A stretch of 8,949 nt of DNA from Bacteroidales bacterium UBA4243. Its GTDB lineage: Bacteria > Bacteroidota > Bacteroidia > Bacteroidales > F082. The stretch's first letter is position 1. Each line of letters opens with the position of its first letter. A program made the position numbers and the translations under genes. The DNA is taken from the NCBI GenBank assembly GCA_002396205.1, contig DGXB01000009.1:1-8949 (forward strand), in the 5' to 3' direction. Positions 1-6,775 of the stretch are shown one piece after another. The notes below the pieces were generated by a model that saw only the letters and a program-made list of their open reading frames with translations, ran no database searches and was not told the origin of the DNA.

Positions 1-2056
1 CATCGACGCCGGTAAGACGACGACGACCGAGCGTATCCTCTATTATACTGGCCGCAGCCATAAGATAGGTGAAGTCCACGACGGCGCCGCCACCATGGAT
101 TGGATGGTACAGGAGCAGGAACGTGGCATCACCATTACCTCTGCCGCTACCACGGTGTTCTGGCACCTCAACAACGAGGCCTACAAGATCAACATCATCG
201 ACACCCCTGGCCACGTCGACTTCACCGTCGAAGTGGAACGCTCGTTGCGCGTGCTCGATGGCGCCATCGCCATCTTCTGCGCCGTCGGAGGGGTGGAGCC
301 TCAGTCAGAGACCGTGTGGCACCAAGCCAACAAATACAACGTCCCGCGTATCTGCTACGTCAACAAGATGGACCGCGCAGGCGCCGATTTCTTTAAGGTG
401 ATGGACCAAATCAAGGAAAAGCTCCATGCCAATCCTGTTGCGCTCCAACTGCCCATCGGTGCCGAAGACGACTTCATAGGTGTGGTCGACTTGTTGAGAA
501 ACAAGGCGTACGCTTGGGAAGAACAGGACAATGGCTCGGTCTACGACGAAATCGAAATCCCCGACGACATGAAGGACATGGTCGATGAATATCGCACCCG
601 CCTCGTCGAGGGTGCCGTCGAAGACGACGAAGCACTGTTCGAGAAATACATGGATGACCCCGACAGCATCACTGAGGCCGACCTCATCGGCCAAATCCGC
701 AAAGCAACGCTTGACCTCCGCATTTGCCCGGTGCTGTGTGGCTCGTCGTTCAAGAACAAAGGTGTGCAGCCCCTGCTTGACGCTATCGTCAACTACCTGC
801 CCAGCCCCTTGGACATCGACCACGTGAAAGGCGTCAATCCCAAGACCGAACAAGAAGAGATCCGCAAGGCCGACCCCAAGGAGCCTTTCTGCGCCTTGGC
901 GTTCAAGATCGCCACCGATCCCTTCGTGGGCCGTCTCTGCTTCTTCCGCGTCTATTCCGGAACGTTGAAGGCTGGCGAAATGGTGCTCAACGTGTCGACA
1001 GGCAAGCGCGAACGCATCGCCAAGATCGTTCAGATGCATGCCAACAAGCAGTTGCCCTTGGATGAGATTTCGGCAGGCGACATCGGTGCCGCCGTCGGTT
1101 TCAAGCTCATCCGCACGGGCGACACGCTGACCGTTGAGAACAAACCTTTGGTGCTCGAGAACATCAAGTTCCCAGAGCCGGTGGTCAACATCGCCATCGA
1201 GCCAAAAGTTACGGCAGACCTCGACAAGCTCGATCAGTCCTTGGCCAAGTTGGTCGAGGAAGATCCAACGCTGTTTGTGCACACCGACGAAAATTCGGGC
1301 CAGACCATATTGGCAGGTATGGGCGAACTGCACCTCGACATCATTTTGGACCGCCTCAAGAGAGAGTTTGGCGTCGAAGTCAACTCCGGCCGTCCGCAGG
1401 TCGCATACAAGGAAGCCTTTACTCAAACAATTCAGCATCGTGAAGTCTATAAAAAACAGACCGGTGGGAAGGGTAAGTTTGCCGATATCGAGTTTACTAT
1501 GGGTCCGGCCGACGAGGGTGTGCAGGGACTGCAATTTGTCGACGAAGTGAAGGGTGGTGTCATCCCTCGCGAGTTCATCCAAGCCACCGAGAAGGGCTTC
1601 AAGGGCGCCATGTCGAACGGCGTTTTGGCAGGCTTCCCCGTCGAGAACCTCAAGGTGACGCTGACCGACGGTTCGTTCCATCCGGTCGACAGCGACGCGC
1701 TCTCGTTCGAGAGTGCAGCGCACATCGCCTTCAAGGAGGCCGGCCTCAAAGCAGGTGCCGTGCTGATGGAACCTATCATGAGAGTTGAAATCCATTGCCC
1801 CGACGAATACATTGGTGACGTCACGGGCGATTTGAACAAAAAGAGATCAATATTGCGCGAAGTCATTGCCGACATTGGCTTCCAGACGATCAAGGCAGAC
1901 GTGCCGCTGGCCGAGATGTTCGGTTACATCACCCAGCTGCGCTCGCTGTCGTCGGGCCGCGCCAACTTCAACATGGAGCTGAGCCACTACGCCCCCGTCC
2001 CCGAAGCCATTGCCGAAGTGGTGATCAAGAAGGCAAAAGGACTATTATTCATTTAA
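1..2056 (+). CDS. fusA: Elongation factor G (EF-G), 5' end cut by window edge
   Basis: EF-G is the cytoplasmic GTPase that drives translocation of tRNA and mRNA on the ribosome after peptide bond formation. The first full codon is at base 2, and 684 residues are visible before TAA at 2054-2056. About 17 N-terminal residues are missing, judging from the usual family start. In visible-residue numbering, the P-loop remnant IDAGKTTTTE is at 1-10, the G2/switch I motif RGITIT at 41-46, G3 DTPGHVDF at 67-74 with the catalytic His at 71, G4 NKMD at 121-124 and a G5-like GSSF at 247-250. Domain II follows (AFKIATDPFVGRL), then domain III (GMGELHLDI). Domain IV carries SFHPVDSD, whose His at 560 corresponds to the decoding-tip His583 of E. 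coli. Domain V contains EMFGYITQLRS. The stretch GDLNKKRS (bases 1826-1849) departs from the common DLxRRRG. The gene ends 27 bases before rpsJ with no tuf between. The identification is certain; assignment to the main fusA rather than an EF-G2 paralogue rests on its place in the ribosomal cluster. Confidence 0.98.
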   Translation, partial: IDAGKTTTTERILYYTGRSHKIGEVHDGAATMDWMVQEQERGITITSAATTVFWHLNNEAYKINIIDTPGHVDFTVEVERSLRVLDGAIAIFCAVGGVEPQSETVWHQANKYNVPRICYVNKMDRAGADFFKVMDQIKEKLHANPVALQLPIGAEDDFIGVVDLLRNKAYAWEEQDNGSVYDEIEIPDDMKDMVDEYRTRLVEGAVEDDEALFEKYMDDPDSITEADLIGQIRKATLDLRICPVLCGSSFKNKGVQPLLDAIVNYLPSPLDIDHVKGVNPKTEQEEIRKADPKEPFCALAFKIATDPFVGRLCFFRVYSGTLKAGEMVLNVSTGKRERIAKIVQMHANKQLPLDEISAGDIGAAVGFKLIRTGDTLTVENKPLVLENIKFPEPVVNIAIEPKVTADLDKLDQSLAKLVEEDPTLFVHTDENSGQTILAGMGELHLDIILDRLKREFGVEVNSGRPQVAYKEAFTQTIQHREVYKKQTGGKGKFADIEFTMGPADEGVQGLQFVDEVKGGVIPREFIQATEKGFKGAMSNGVLAGFPVENLKVTLTDGSFHPVDSDALSFESAAHIAFKEAGLKAGAVLMEPIMRVEIHCPDEYIGDVTGDLNKKRSILREVIADIGFQTIKADVPLAEMFGYITQLRSLSSGRANFNMELSHYAPVPEAIAEVVIKKAKGLLFI

Positions 2057-2083
2057 GCAAACAATTCAATAAACATAATTATT

Positions 2084-2389
2084 GTGAGCCAGAGAATTAG
2101 AATTAAACTGAAGTCGCACGACCACAACTTGGTTGACAAGTCAGCCGAGCGGATCGTAAAAACCATCAAGGCGACCGGAGCAGTCGTCAGCGGTCCTATT
2201 CCGTTGCCGACCAACAAGAAGATCTACACGGTCTTGCGTTCGACCTTCGTCCACAAGAAATCGAGAGAGCAGTTCGAGCTTTCGACCTACAAGCGTTTGC
2301 TCGACATCTACAACTCGACTTCGCAGACGATCGACGCACTGATGAAGCTGGAGCTCCCCAGCGGTGTGGAAGTAGAAATCAAACTGTAA
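2084..2389 (+). CDS. rpsJ: 30S ribosomal protein S10 (uS10)
   Basis: S10 is a small-subunit head protein that in many bacteria also pairs with NusB in antitermination. The 101-residue product matches the usual family length of about 100-105. The N-terminal strand RIRIKLKSHDHNLVDKSAE is typical. The long loop that reaches into the ribosome spans roughly residues 40-62 (LPTNKKIYTV to HKKSREQFE), and the C-terminus ELPSGVEVEIKL is characteristic. The start is GTG at 2084. It is the first plausible start after an in-frame stop (the fusA TAA), only ATT, ATA and sense codons lie between, and family homology begins at this residue. The upstream sequence is A/T-rich with no Shine-Dalgarno match. It lies 27 bases after fusA and 42 before rplC, so it is probably cotranscribed with both. 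Confidence 0.97.
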   Translation: MSQRIRIKLKSHDHNLVDKSAERIVKTIKATGAVVSGPIPLPTNKKIYTVLRSTFVHKKSREQFELSTYKRLLDIYNSTSQTIDALMKLELPSGVEVEIKL

Positions 2390-2431
2390 TTAAACCTATC
2401 TAGTACAACAAAATTAAAAAGCTAAAGTAGC

Positions 2432-3061
2432 ATGTCAGGATTACTAGGAAAAAAGATTGGGATGACCCACATCTATGACGAGGCCGGCAAGATGGTTCCC
2501 GTCACTGTCATCGAGGCAGGTCCCTGCGTGGTCACCCAAGTCAGAACGATTGAGAAAGACGGTTACAGCGCTATCCAGTTGGGCTTCGACGAGAAGAAGG
2601 TGAAGAACACCTCGAAGGCCGAGCAAGGTCACTTTGCCAAGGCCGGTACGACGCCTAAGAAGCTGGTGCGCGAGTTTACGCGTTTCGAAGAAGGCCACAG
2701 AAAACAATTAGGCGAGACGCTCACCGTCGACGTGTTCATGGAAGGCGAGTTTGTCGATGTCAGCGGCATCAGCAAAGGTAAAGGCTTCCAGGGCGTCGTG
2801 AAACGTCATCATTTCAATGGCGTTGGTCAAGCAACTCACGGTCAACACAACCGTTTGAGAAAACCGGGTTCCATCGGCGCTTGCGCTTATCCTTCGAGAG
2901 TGTTCAAGGGACTGCGCATGGCTGGCCAGATGGGCAACCGTAAAGTGAAGGTGACGAACCTCATGATCATGAAGGTCGTCCCCGAGAAGAATTTGTTAGT
3001 CGTGAAGGGCGCCGTTCCGGGCCACAATAACGGATATTTAATGATTGAGAGATGGAGCTAA
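2432..3061 (+). CDS. rplC: 50S ribosomal protein L3 (uL3)
   Basis: L3 is an early-assembly large-subunit protein whose extended loop approaches the peptidyl transferase centre. The product is 209 residues, the normal bacterial length. It opens with GLLGKKIGMTHIYDEAGKMV, a standard L3 start. The central signature SKGKGFQGVVKRHHFNG lies near residues 114-130, followed by the loop PGSIGACAYPSRVFKG (145-160) and MAGQMGN (163-169). Position 150 is Ala where E. coli L3 has the Gln methylated by PrmB. The gap before it, 42 bases, is the longest in the window and has no Shine-Dalgarno match; it ends in a weak GCTA-AAG-TAGC inverted repeat touching the ATG. The 3' end overlaps rplD by 10 bases, which suggests coupled translation. 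Confidence 0.98.
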   Translation: MSGLLGKKIGMTHIYDEAGKMVPVTVIEAGPCVVTQVRTIEKDGYSAIQLGFDEKKVKNTSKAEQGHFAKAGTTPKKLVREFTRFEEGHRKQLGETLTVDVFMEGEFVDVSGISKGKGFQGVVKRHHFNGVGQATHGQHNRLRKPGSIGACAYPSRVFKGLRMAGQMGNRKVKVTNLMIMKVVPEKNLLVVKGAVPGHNNGYLMIERWS

Positions 3062-3693
3062 GTGTATATAACATCAAAGGTGAAGATACTGGCCGCAAGG
3101 TCCAGCTGAATGACGACATCTACGGCATCGAGCCTAACGAGCATGTCATGTATCTGGCAGTGAGACAATACCTGGCCGACCAGCGCCAAGGCACTCACAA
3201 GTCAAAGGAACGCAGTGAACTCTCCGGCAGCACGCGCAAGCTCTTCCGCCAGAAGGGCACGGGCGGTGCTCGCCGTGGCGACATCAACTCACCCCTGCTG
3301 AGAGGCGGTGCCCGCGTGTTTGGTCCCAAGCCGCGCGACTACAGCTTCAAGCTGAATAAGAAGGTGAAGGTGCTGGCCCGCAAGTCGGCCCTGTCGAGCA
3401 AGATCACCGACGGCGCCATCCGCATCGTCGAGGACTTCACGTTCGACGCCATCAAGACGAAGCAAATGGTTAAGGTGCTCGACTCCTTCAAGGTGAACGG
3501 CAACCGCAACCTCTTCGTGTTTGCCGAGCCTAACCGCAACGTGGTGCTGAGTTCACGCAACATCCAGCGCACCGAGGTCATGGAGGCCCGCAACCTGAAT
3601 ACTTATGATATTCTGAAGGCCAAGAACATCTTCCTCACGGAAAGTGCCCTGCAGCCTATCGTGGATGTCTTGAACAGAGAGATTAACTATTAA
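3052..3693 (+). CDS. rplD: 50S ribosomal protein L4 (uL4)
   Basis: L4 binds 23S rRNA domain I, and its long loop helps line the constriction of the peptide exit tunnel. The product is 213 residues, slightly longer than the 201 of E. coli. The loop region runs from about residue 45 to 100 and contains RQGTHKSKERSE, then RQKGTGGARRGDINSP (66-81), then GPKPRDYSFKLNKK (91-104). The C-terminal globular part ends NTYDILKAKNIFLTE and so on. The ATG at 3052 lies inside the last codons of rplC. It is supported because the family's N-terminus (VYNIKGEDTGRKV) begins immediately and the next in-frame Met is 32 residues further on. In E. coli, L4 represses its own operon through a leader ahead of rpsJ; no room for such a leader exists here. 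Confidence 0.97.
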   Translation: MELSVYNIKGEDTGRKVQLNDDIYGIEPNEHVMYLAVRQYLADQRQGTHKSKERSELSGSTRKLFRQKGTGGARRGDINSPLLRGGARVFGPKPRDYSFKLNKKVKVLARKSALSSKITDGAIRIVEDFTFDAIKTKQMVKVLDSFKVNGNRNLFVFAEPNRNVVLSSRNIQRTEVMEARNLNTYDILKAKNIFLTESALQPIVDVLNREINY

Positions 3694-3707
3694 AAAAAGC
3701 ACGAGAG

Positions 3708-3998
3708 ATGATTATCATAAAGAAACCCGTCATTACCGAAAAGATGACCGCCATCAGCGAGAAGCTGAACAGGTTCGCTTTCATCGTCGACAAGAACGCC
3801 AACAAGTATCAGATCAAGGACGCCATCGAAAAGCTCTACGATGTGAAGGTTGAGGCCGTCAACACGATGAACTACGCAGGAAAAAAGAAGTCACGCTACA
3901 CGAAGTCCGGTGTCGTTACCGGCAGACGTGCTGCTTTCAAGAAAGCTGTCGTGACATTGAAAGAAGGTTACACAATTGACTTTTATAGCAACATCTGA
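3708..3998 (+). CDS. rplW: 50S ribosomal protein L23 (uL23)
   Basis: L23 sits at the exit of the peptide tunnel and is the docking site for trigger factor and the signal recognition particle. The product is 96 residues, matching the family. It begins MIIIKKPVITEKM, the typical start, and contains KYQIKDAIEKLYDVKVEAVNT (about 33-53), the conserved alpha/beta core. A basic extended loop follows (GKKKSRYTKSGVVTGRRAAFKKA) and the C-terminus is EGYTIDFYSNI. The ATG is 14 bases after the rplD stop in an A-rich gap; the sequence GAGAG just before it is too close to be a proper Shine-Dalgarno. It is separated from rplB by only two bases, so the pair is probably translationally coupled. Confidence 0.97.
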   Translation: MIIIKKPVITEKMTAISEKLNRFAFIVDKNANKYQIKDAIEKLYDVKVEAVNTMNYAGKKKSRYTKSGVVTGRRAAFKKAVVTLKEGYTIDFYSNI

Positions 3999-4000
3999 TC

Positions 4001-4825
4001 ATGGCTTTAAAGAAATATAAACCGACGACACCAGGTCAGCGCTTCAAAGTTATTAGCGCATTTGACGAGATCACGACCGACAAACCCGAGAAGTCGTTAC
4101 TGAGACCCAAGAAGAGCACGGGTGGTCGTAACTCCAGTGGTGAAATGACTGTCCGCTACAGAGGCGGCGGCCATAAGAGAATGTACAGAGTCATCGACTT
4201 CAAGCGCGACAAGGATGGTATCCCGGGCGTTGTGAAGACCATCGAATACGACCCGAACCGTACCGCCCGCATCGCCCTTGTGTTCTACAAGGACGGCGAG
4301 AAGCGCTACATCATCGCGCCTGCCGGCCTGAAGGTCGGCCAGGAAATCCTCTCCGGCAAGGGCATCCAACCCAACGTGGGCAACACCCTCTACCTGAGCG
4401 AGATCCCATTCGGTACGATTATCCACAACATCGAGCTTCGTCCTGGCCAAGGCGCCAAGATGGCCCGCAGCGCCGGCAGCTATGCCCAGCTGATGAGCCG
4501 CGATGGCAAATACGCCATCCTCCGCATGCCCTCAGGCGAAACCCGCATGATCCTCCAAGCTTGCAAGGCCACCATCGGCTCCGTTTCGAACGCCGACCAC
4601 AACCTTGAGAAGAGCGGTAAGGCAGGCCGTAGCCGCTGGCTCGGTCGCCGCCCGCACAACCGTGGCGTTGTCATGAACCCGGTCGATCACCCGATGGGTG
4701 GTGGCGAAGGTCGCGCCTCTGGCGGTCACCCGCGCTCACGCAAGGGCTTGCCGGCAAAGGGCTACAAGACCCGCTCGCCGAAGGCCGTTTCGAACAAGTA
4801 TATCATCGACAGAAGAAAGAAGTAA
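4001..4825 (+). CDS. rplB: 50S ribosomal protein L2 (uL2)
   Basis: L2 is a large-subunit core protein needed for subunit association and peptidyl transferase function. The product is 274 residues, the standard length. The N-terminal RNA-binding part includes RNSSGEMTVRYRGGGHKRMYR (about 43-63). The oligonucleotide-binding-like and SH3-like middle runs to about residue 200. The C-terminal signature is GVVMNPVDHPMGGGEGR (222-238). The first His of DHP, residue 230, corresponds to the functionally important His229 of E. coli L2; the second His of the E. coli motif is Met here, as I recall for other Bacteroidota. The basic tail ends YIIDRRKK. The ATG is two bases after the rplW stop and has no Shine-Dalgarno, which fits coupling to rplW. 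Confidence 0.98.
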   Translation: MALKKYKPTTPGQRFKVISAFDEITTDKPEKSLLRPKKSTGGRNSSGEMTVRYRGGGHKRMYRVIDFKRDKDGIPGVVKTIEYDPNRTARIALVFYKDGEKRYIIAPAGLKVGQEILSGKGIQPNVGNTLYLSEIPFGTIIHNIELRPGQGAKMARSAGSYAQLMSRDGKYAILRMPSGETRMILQACKATIGSVSNADHNLEKSGKAGRSRWLGRRPHNRGVVMNPVDHPMGGGEGRASGGHPRSRKGLPAKGYKTRSPKAVSNKYIIDRRKK

Positions 4826-4851
4826 TTTAATCAGGAAAATCGCATAAAACT

Positions 4852-5130
4852 ATGAGCAGATCATTAAAGAAAGGACCGTACATCCACTACAAGCTCCAAC
4901 AGAGAGTGATGGAAAACGTTCAAAGCGGCAAGAAGACCGTTATCAAGACATGGTCAAGAGCATCGATGATTTCTCCTGATTTCGTCGGACAGACCATCGC
5001 CGTCCACAATGGCAACAAGTTCATCCCTGTCTACGTGACGGAGAACATGGTGGGCCACAAGCTCGGCGAGTTTGCCCCGACCAGAATCTTCAGAGGTCAT
5101 GCCGGTAGTAAAGATAAAGGTAACAAGTAA
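4852..5130 (+). CDS. rpsS: 30S ribosomal protein S19 (uS19)
   Basis: S19 is a small-subunit head protein that forms a complex with S13 near the A site. The product is 92 residues, matching the family. It opens MSRSLKKGPYIHYKLQQRV and has SRASMISPDFVGQTIAVHNG at 35-54. The family signature FIPVYVTENMVGHKLGEFAP is at 57-76, followed by TRIFRGHAGSKDKG. The ATG at 4852 is the only sensible start. An AGGA at 4833-4836 lies 15 bases upstream, too far to act as a normal Shine-Dalgarno. The codons just after the start are A/T-rich (AGA, TCA, TTA, AAG, AAA). Gaps are 26 bases to rplB and 13 to rplV. Confidence 0.97.
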   Translation: MSRSLKKGPYIHYKLQQRVMENVQSGKKTVIKTWSRASMISPDFVGQTIAVHNGNKFIPVYVTENMVGHKLGEFAPTRIFRGHAGSKDKGNK

Positions 5131-5143
5131 TACATAGGAAACA

Positions 5144-5551
5144 ATGGGAGCAAGAAAACATAAAAGAGCAGAGGCTTTGAAAGAGGCCCGCAAGAATGTC
5201 GCCATCGCTCATCTGAACGACACCCCGACATCTCCTTACAAAATGCGCCTTGTGGCTGACATGATCAGAGGCATGAAGGTGGAGCTTGCATTGCACTCCT
5301 TGCAATATTCGACCAAGGATGCCGCCAAGCCGGTCTACAAGCTGCTCCGTTCGGCCATCGCCAACTGGGAAGCCAAGAACGAAGGCAAGCGCGTTGAAGA
5401 CAGCAACCTTTACGTGAAAGAGATTTGGGTCGACGAAGGCCGCACGCTGAAACGCATCCAAGCCGCCCCCCACGGACGTGCATTCCACATCCGCAAGCGC
5501 TCGAACCACGTCACGATTATCGTGGACAGCAGAATCGCTAACGAAGAATAA
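5144..5551 (+). CDS. rplV: 50S ribosomal protein L22 (uL22)
   Basis: L22 contacts all six domains of 23S rRNA, and its beta-hairpin lines the exit tunnel opposite L4. The product is 135 residues against 110 in E. coli; the extra length is at the N-terminus and in the middle and is usual in Bacteroidota. The core TPTSPYKMRLVADMIRGMKV spans about 27-46. The tunnel hairpin is at 98-119 and contains EGRTLKRIQAAPHGRAFHIR, followed by RSNHVTIIVDSR. The start at 5144 is supported by AGGA at 5136-5139, four bases before ATG, one of the few weak Shine-Dalgarno-like sequences here. The first arginines (residues 4 and 8) use AGA, while most interior ones use CGC or CGT. Confidence 0.97.
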   Translation: MGARKHKRAEALKEARKNVAIAHLNDTPTSPYKMRLVADMIRGMKVELALHSLQYSTKDAAKPVYKLLRSAIANWEAKNEGKRVEDSNLYVKEIWVDEGRTLKRIQAAPHGRAFHIRKRSNHVTIIVDSRIANEE

Positions 5552-5576
5552 TTGGAGAATAAAAAGAGTTTAAATA

Positions 5577-6308
5577 ATGGGACAAAAAACTAATCCTATA
5601 GGTCTTAGATTGGGAGTCATCAGAGGATGGGATTCCAATTGGTATGGCGGAAAAGACTTTTCGGCCAAGCTCGTTGAGGACGACAAGATTCGCAAGTATC
5701 TGAACGCCCGTCTCGGCAAAGCCGGCATCTCAAAGATCGCCATCGAACGTTCCTTGAAGTATGTCACTGTCACCATCTTCACGGCTCGCCCGGGCATGAT
5801 CATCGGCAAGGGCGGCGAGGAAGTCGACAAGCTGAAGAAAGAACTGGTGAAGCTCACCGGCAAGGAAATCCAAATCAACATCAACGAGATCAAGAGACCT
5901 GAGCTTGACGCCTACATCGTGGCAAGCACCATCGCCAAGCAGATTGAAGGCCGCGTGTCGTATCGCCGCGCCATCAAGACCGCTTCGTTCGGCACCATGC
6001 GCATGGGCGCCGAAGGCATCAAAATCTTGATTTCGGGTCGCGTCGGAGGTGCCGAAATCGCTCGCTCCGAGTCATACAAGGAAGGCCGCATCCCGTTGCA
6101 TACGCTGCGTGCTGACATCGACTATTCCTTGGTGGAAGCCCATACCTCATACGGCCGTCTCGGCATCAAGGTGTGGATCTGCAAAGGTGAAATCTATGGC
6201 AAGCCCGAATTGGTGCCCACCACCGTCAACGCTCCTGCGAAGAAGCAAGGCGGCGCCCCGCGTCCCGCAGGCCGTGGCCCCCGTCGTGGCGAAGGCAAAC
6301 GTAAATGA
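5577..6308 (+). CDS. rpsC: 30S ribosomal protein S3 (uS3)
   Basis: S3 is a small-subunit head protein that forms part of the mRNA entry channel and contributes to its helicase activity. The product is 243 residues, close to the 233 of E. coli. The N-terminal segment is MGQKTNPIGLRLGVIRGWDS. The type II KH domain has its GxxG loop in MIIGKGGEEVDKL (74-86). The C-terminal domain carries SYRRAIKTA (128-136), whose Arg130, Arg131 and Lys134 correspond to the E. coli mRNA-entry residues. The signature GIKILISGRVGGAEIARSES follows at 147-166. The tail from about residue 219 is rich in Ala, Pro, Gly and basic residues and probably disordered. GGAG at 5554-5557 is 19 bases before ATG, too distant for ordinary Shine-Dalgarno use. 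Confidence 0.98.
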   Translation: MGQKTNPIGLRLGVIRGWDSNWYGGKDFSAKLVEDDKIRKYLNARLGKAGISKIAIERSLKYVTVTIFTARPGMIIGKGGEEVDKLKKELVKLTGKEIQININEIKRPELDAYIVASTIAKQIEGRVSYRRAIKTASFGTMRMGAEGIKILISGRVGGAEIARSESYKEGRIPLHTLRADIDYSLVEAHTSYGRLGIKVWICKGEIYGKPELVPTTVNAPAKKQGGAPRPAGRGPRRGEGKRK

Positions 6309-6337
6309 TCGTGTTAATCTTTAAAAGTTGACTGAAT

Positions 6338-6757
6338 ATGTTACAACCTAAAAGACAAAAATACAGAAGGCCACAGAAAGGCAAGATGAAAGGCAACGCC
6401 CATCGCGCCCACCAGCTTGCTTTCGGCTCTTTTGGAATCAAGACACTTGAAGAGGCCCTGATTACTGCCCGTCAGATCGAGGCCGCCCGTCAGGCCGTCA
6501 CCCGTTACATGAAGCGTGAAGGCCAAATCTGGATCCGCATCTTCCCCGACAAACCCATCACCAAGAAGCCTTTGGACGTCCGTATGGGTAAAGGTAAGGG
6601 CGATCCCGAGTACTTTGTAGCTCGTGTCACCCCGGGTCACATGCTGTTCGAGGCCGAAGGCGTGCCGTTGGCCGTCGCCAAGGAGGCTCTCCGCCTGGCC
6701 GCCCAGAAGCTGCCCGTCACCACGAAGTTTGTTGTTAGAAGAGATTACGTCGAATAA
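6338..6757 (+). CDS. rplP: 50S ribosomal protein L16 (uL16)
   Basis: L16 is a late-assembly large-subunit protein beside the A-site tRNA elbow. The product is 139 residues, matching the family (136 in E. coli). It starts MLQPKRQKYRRPQKGKMKGN and contains FGSFGIK at 29-35, LTARQIEAAR-like ITARQIEAARQAVTRYMKR at 42-60, and IWIRIFPDKPITKKP at 64-78. VRMGKGKGDPEYFVA follows; Arg82 is the counterpart of E. coli Arg81, which is hydroxylated there by YcfD. Whether this organism has such an oxygenase cannot be seen here. The gap after rpsC is 29 bases, A/T-rich and without a Shine-Dalgarno match. The gene's 3' end switches to AGA arginine codons just before rpmC. Confidence 0.97.
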   Translation: MLQPKRQKYRRPQKGKMKGNAHRAHQLAFGSFGIKTLEEALITARQIEAARQAVTRYMKREGQIWIRIFPDKPITKKPLDVRMGKGKGDPEYFVARVTPGHMLFEAEGVPLAVAKEALRLAAQKLPVTTKFVVRRDYVE

Positions 6758-6760
6758 TTT

Positions 6761-6765
6761 GGAGG
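6761..6765 (+). promoter_or_regulatory. Shine-Dalgarno sequence of rpmC (GGAGG)
   Basis: GGAGG lies 10 bases before the rpmC ATG and is complementary to the CCTCC core at the 3' end of bacterial 16S rRNA. It is the only five-base core match I found in front of any gene in this window; the other starts have A/T-rich upstream sequence or weak or misplaced purine runs. The spacing is slightly long. Whether it is used is uncertain, because Bacteroidota ribosomes are reported to keep the anti-Shine-Dalgarno sequestered. Confidence 0.6.
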
Positions 6766-6775
6766 ATAATACACA

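Noticed and set aside
1474..1481. TAAGTTTG, matching the Bacteroidota -7 promoter consensus TAnnTTTG
   Set aside because: It lies inside conserved fusA codons and has no TTG or TTTG at the -33 spacing; a single eight-base match is expected by chance.
305..1795. A 496-codon open frame on the - strand across most of fusA
   Set aside because: It is exactly antisense to strongly conserved EF-G codons, has no recognisable domain or ribosome binding site, and is explained by the codon bias of a G/C-rich, highly expressed gene.
2421..2431. Inverted repeat GCTA-AAG-TAGC touching the rplC ATG
   Set aside because: A four-base stem with a three-base loop is too weak to be a terminator or convincing regulatory hairpin, and no U-tract follows.
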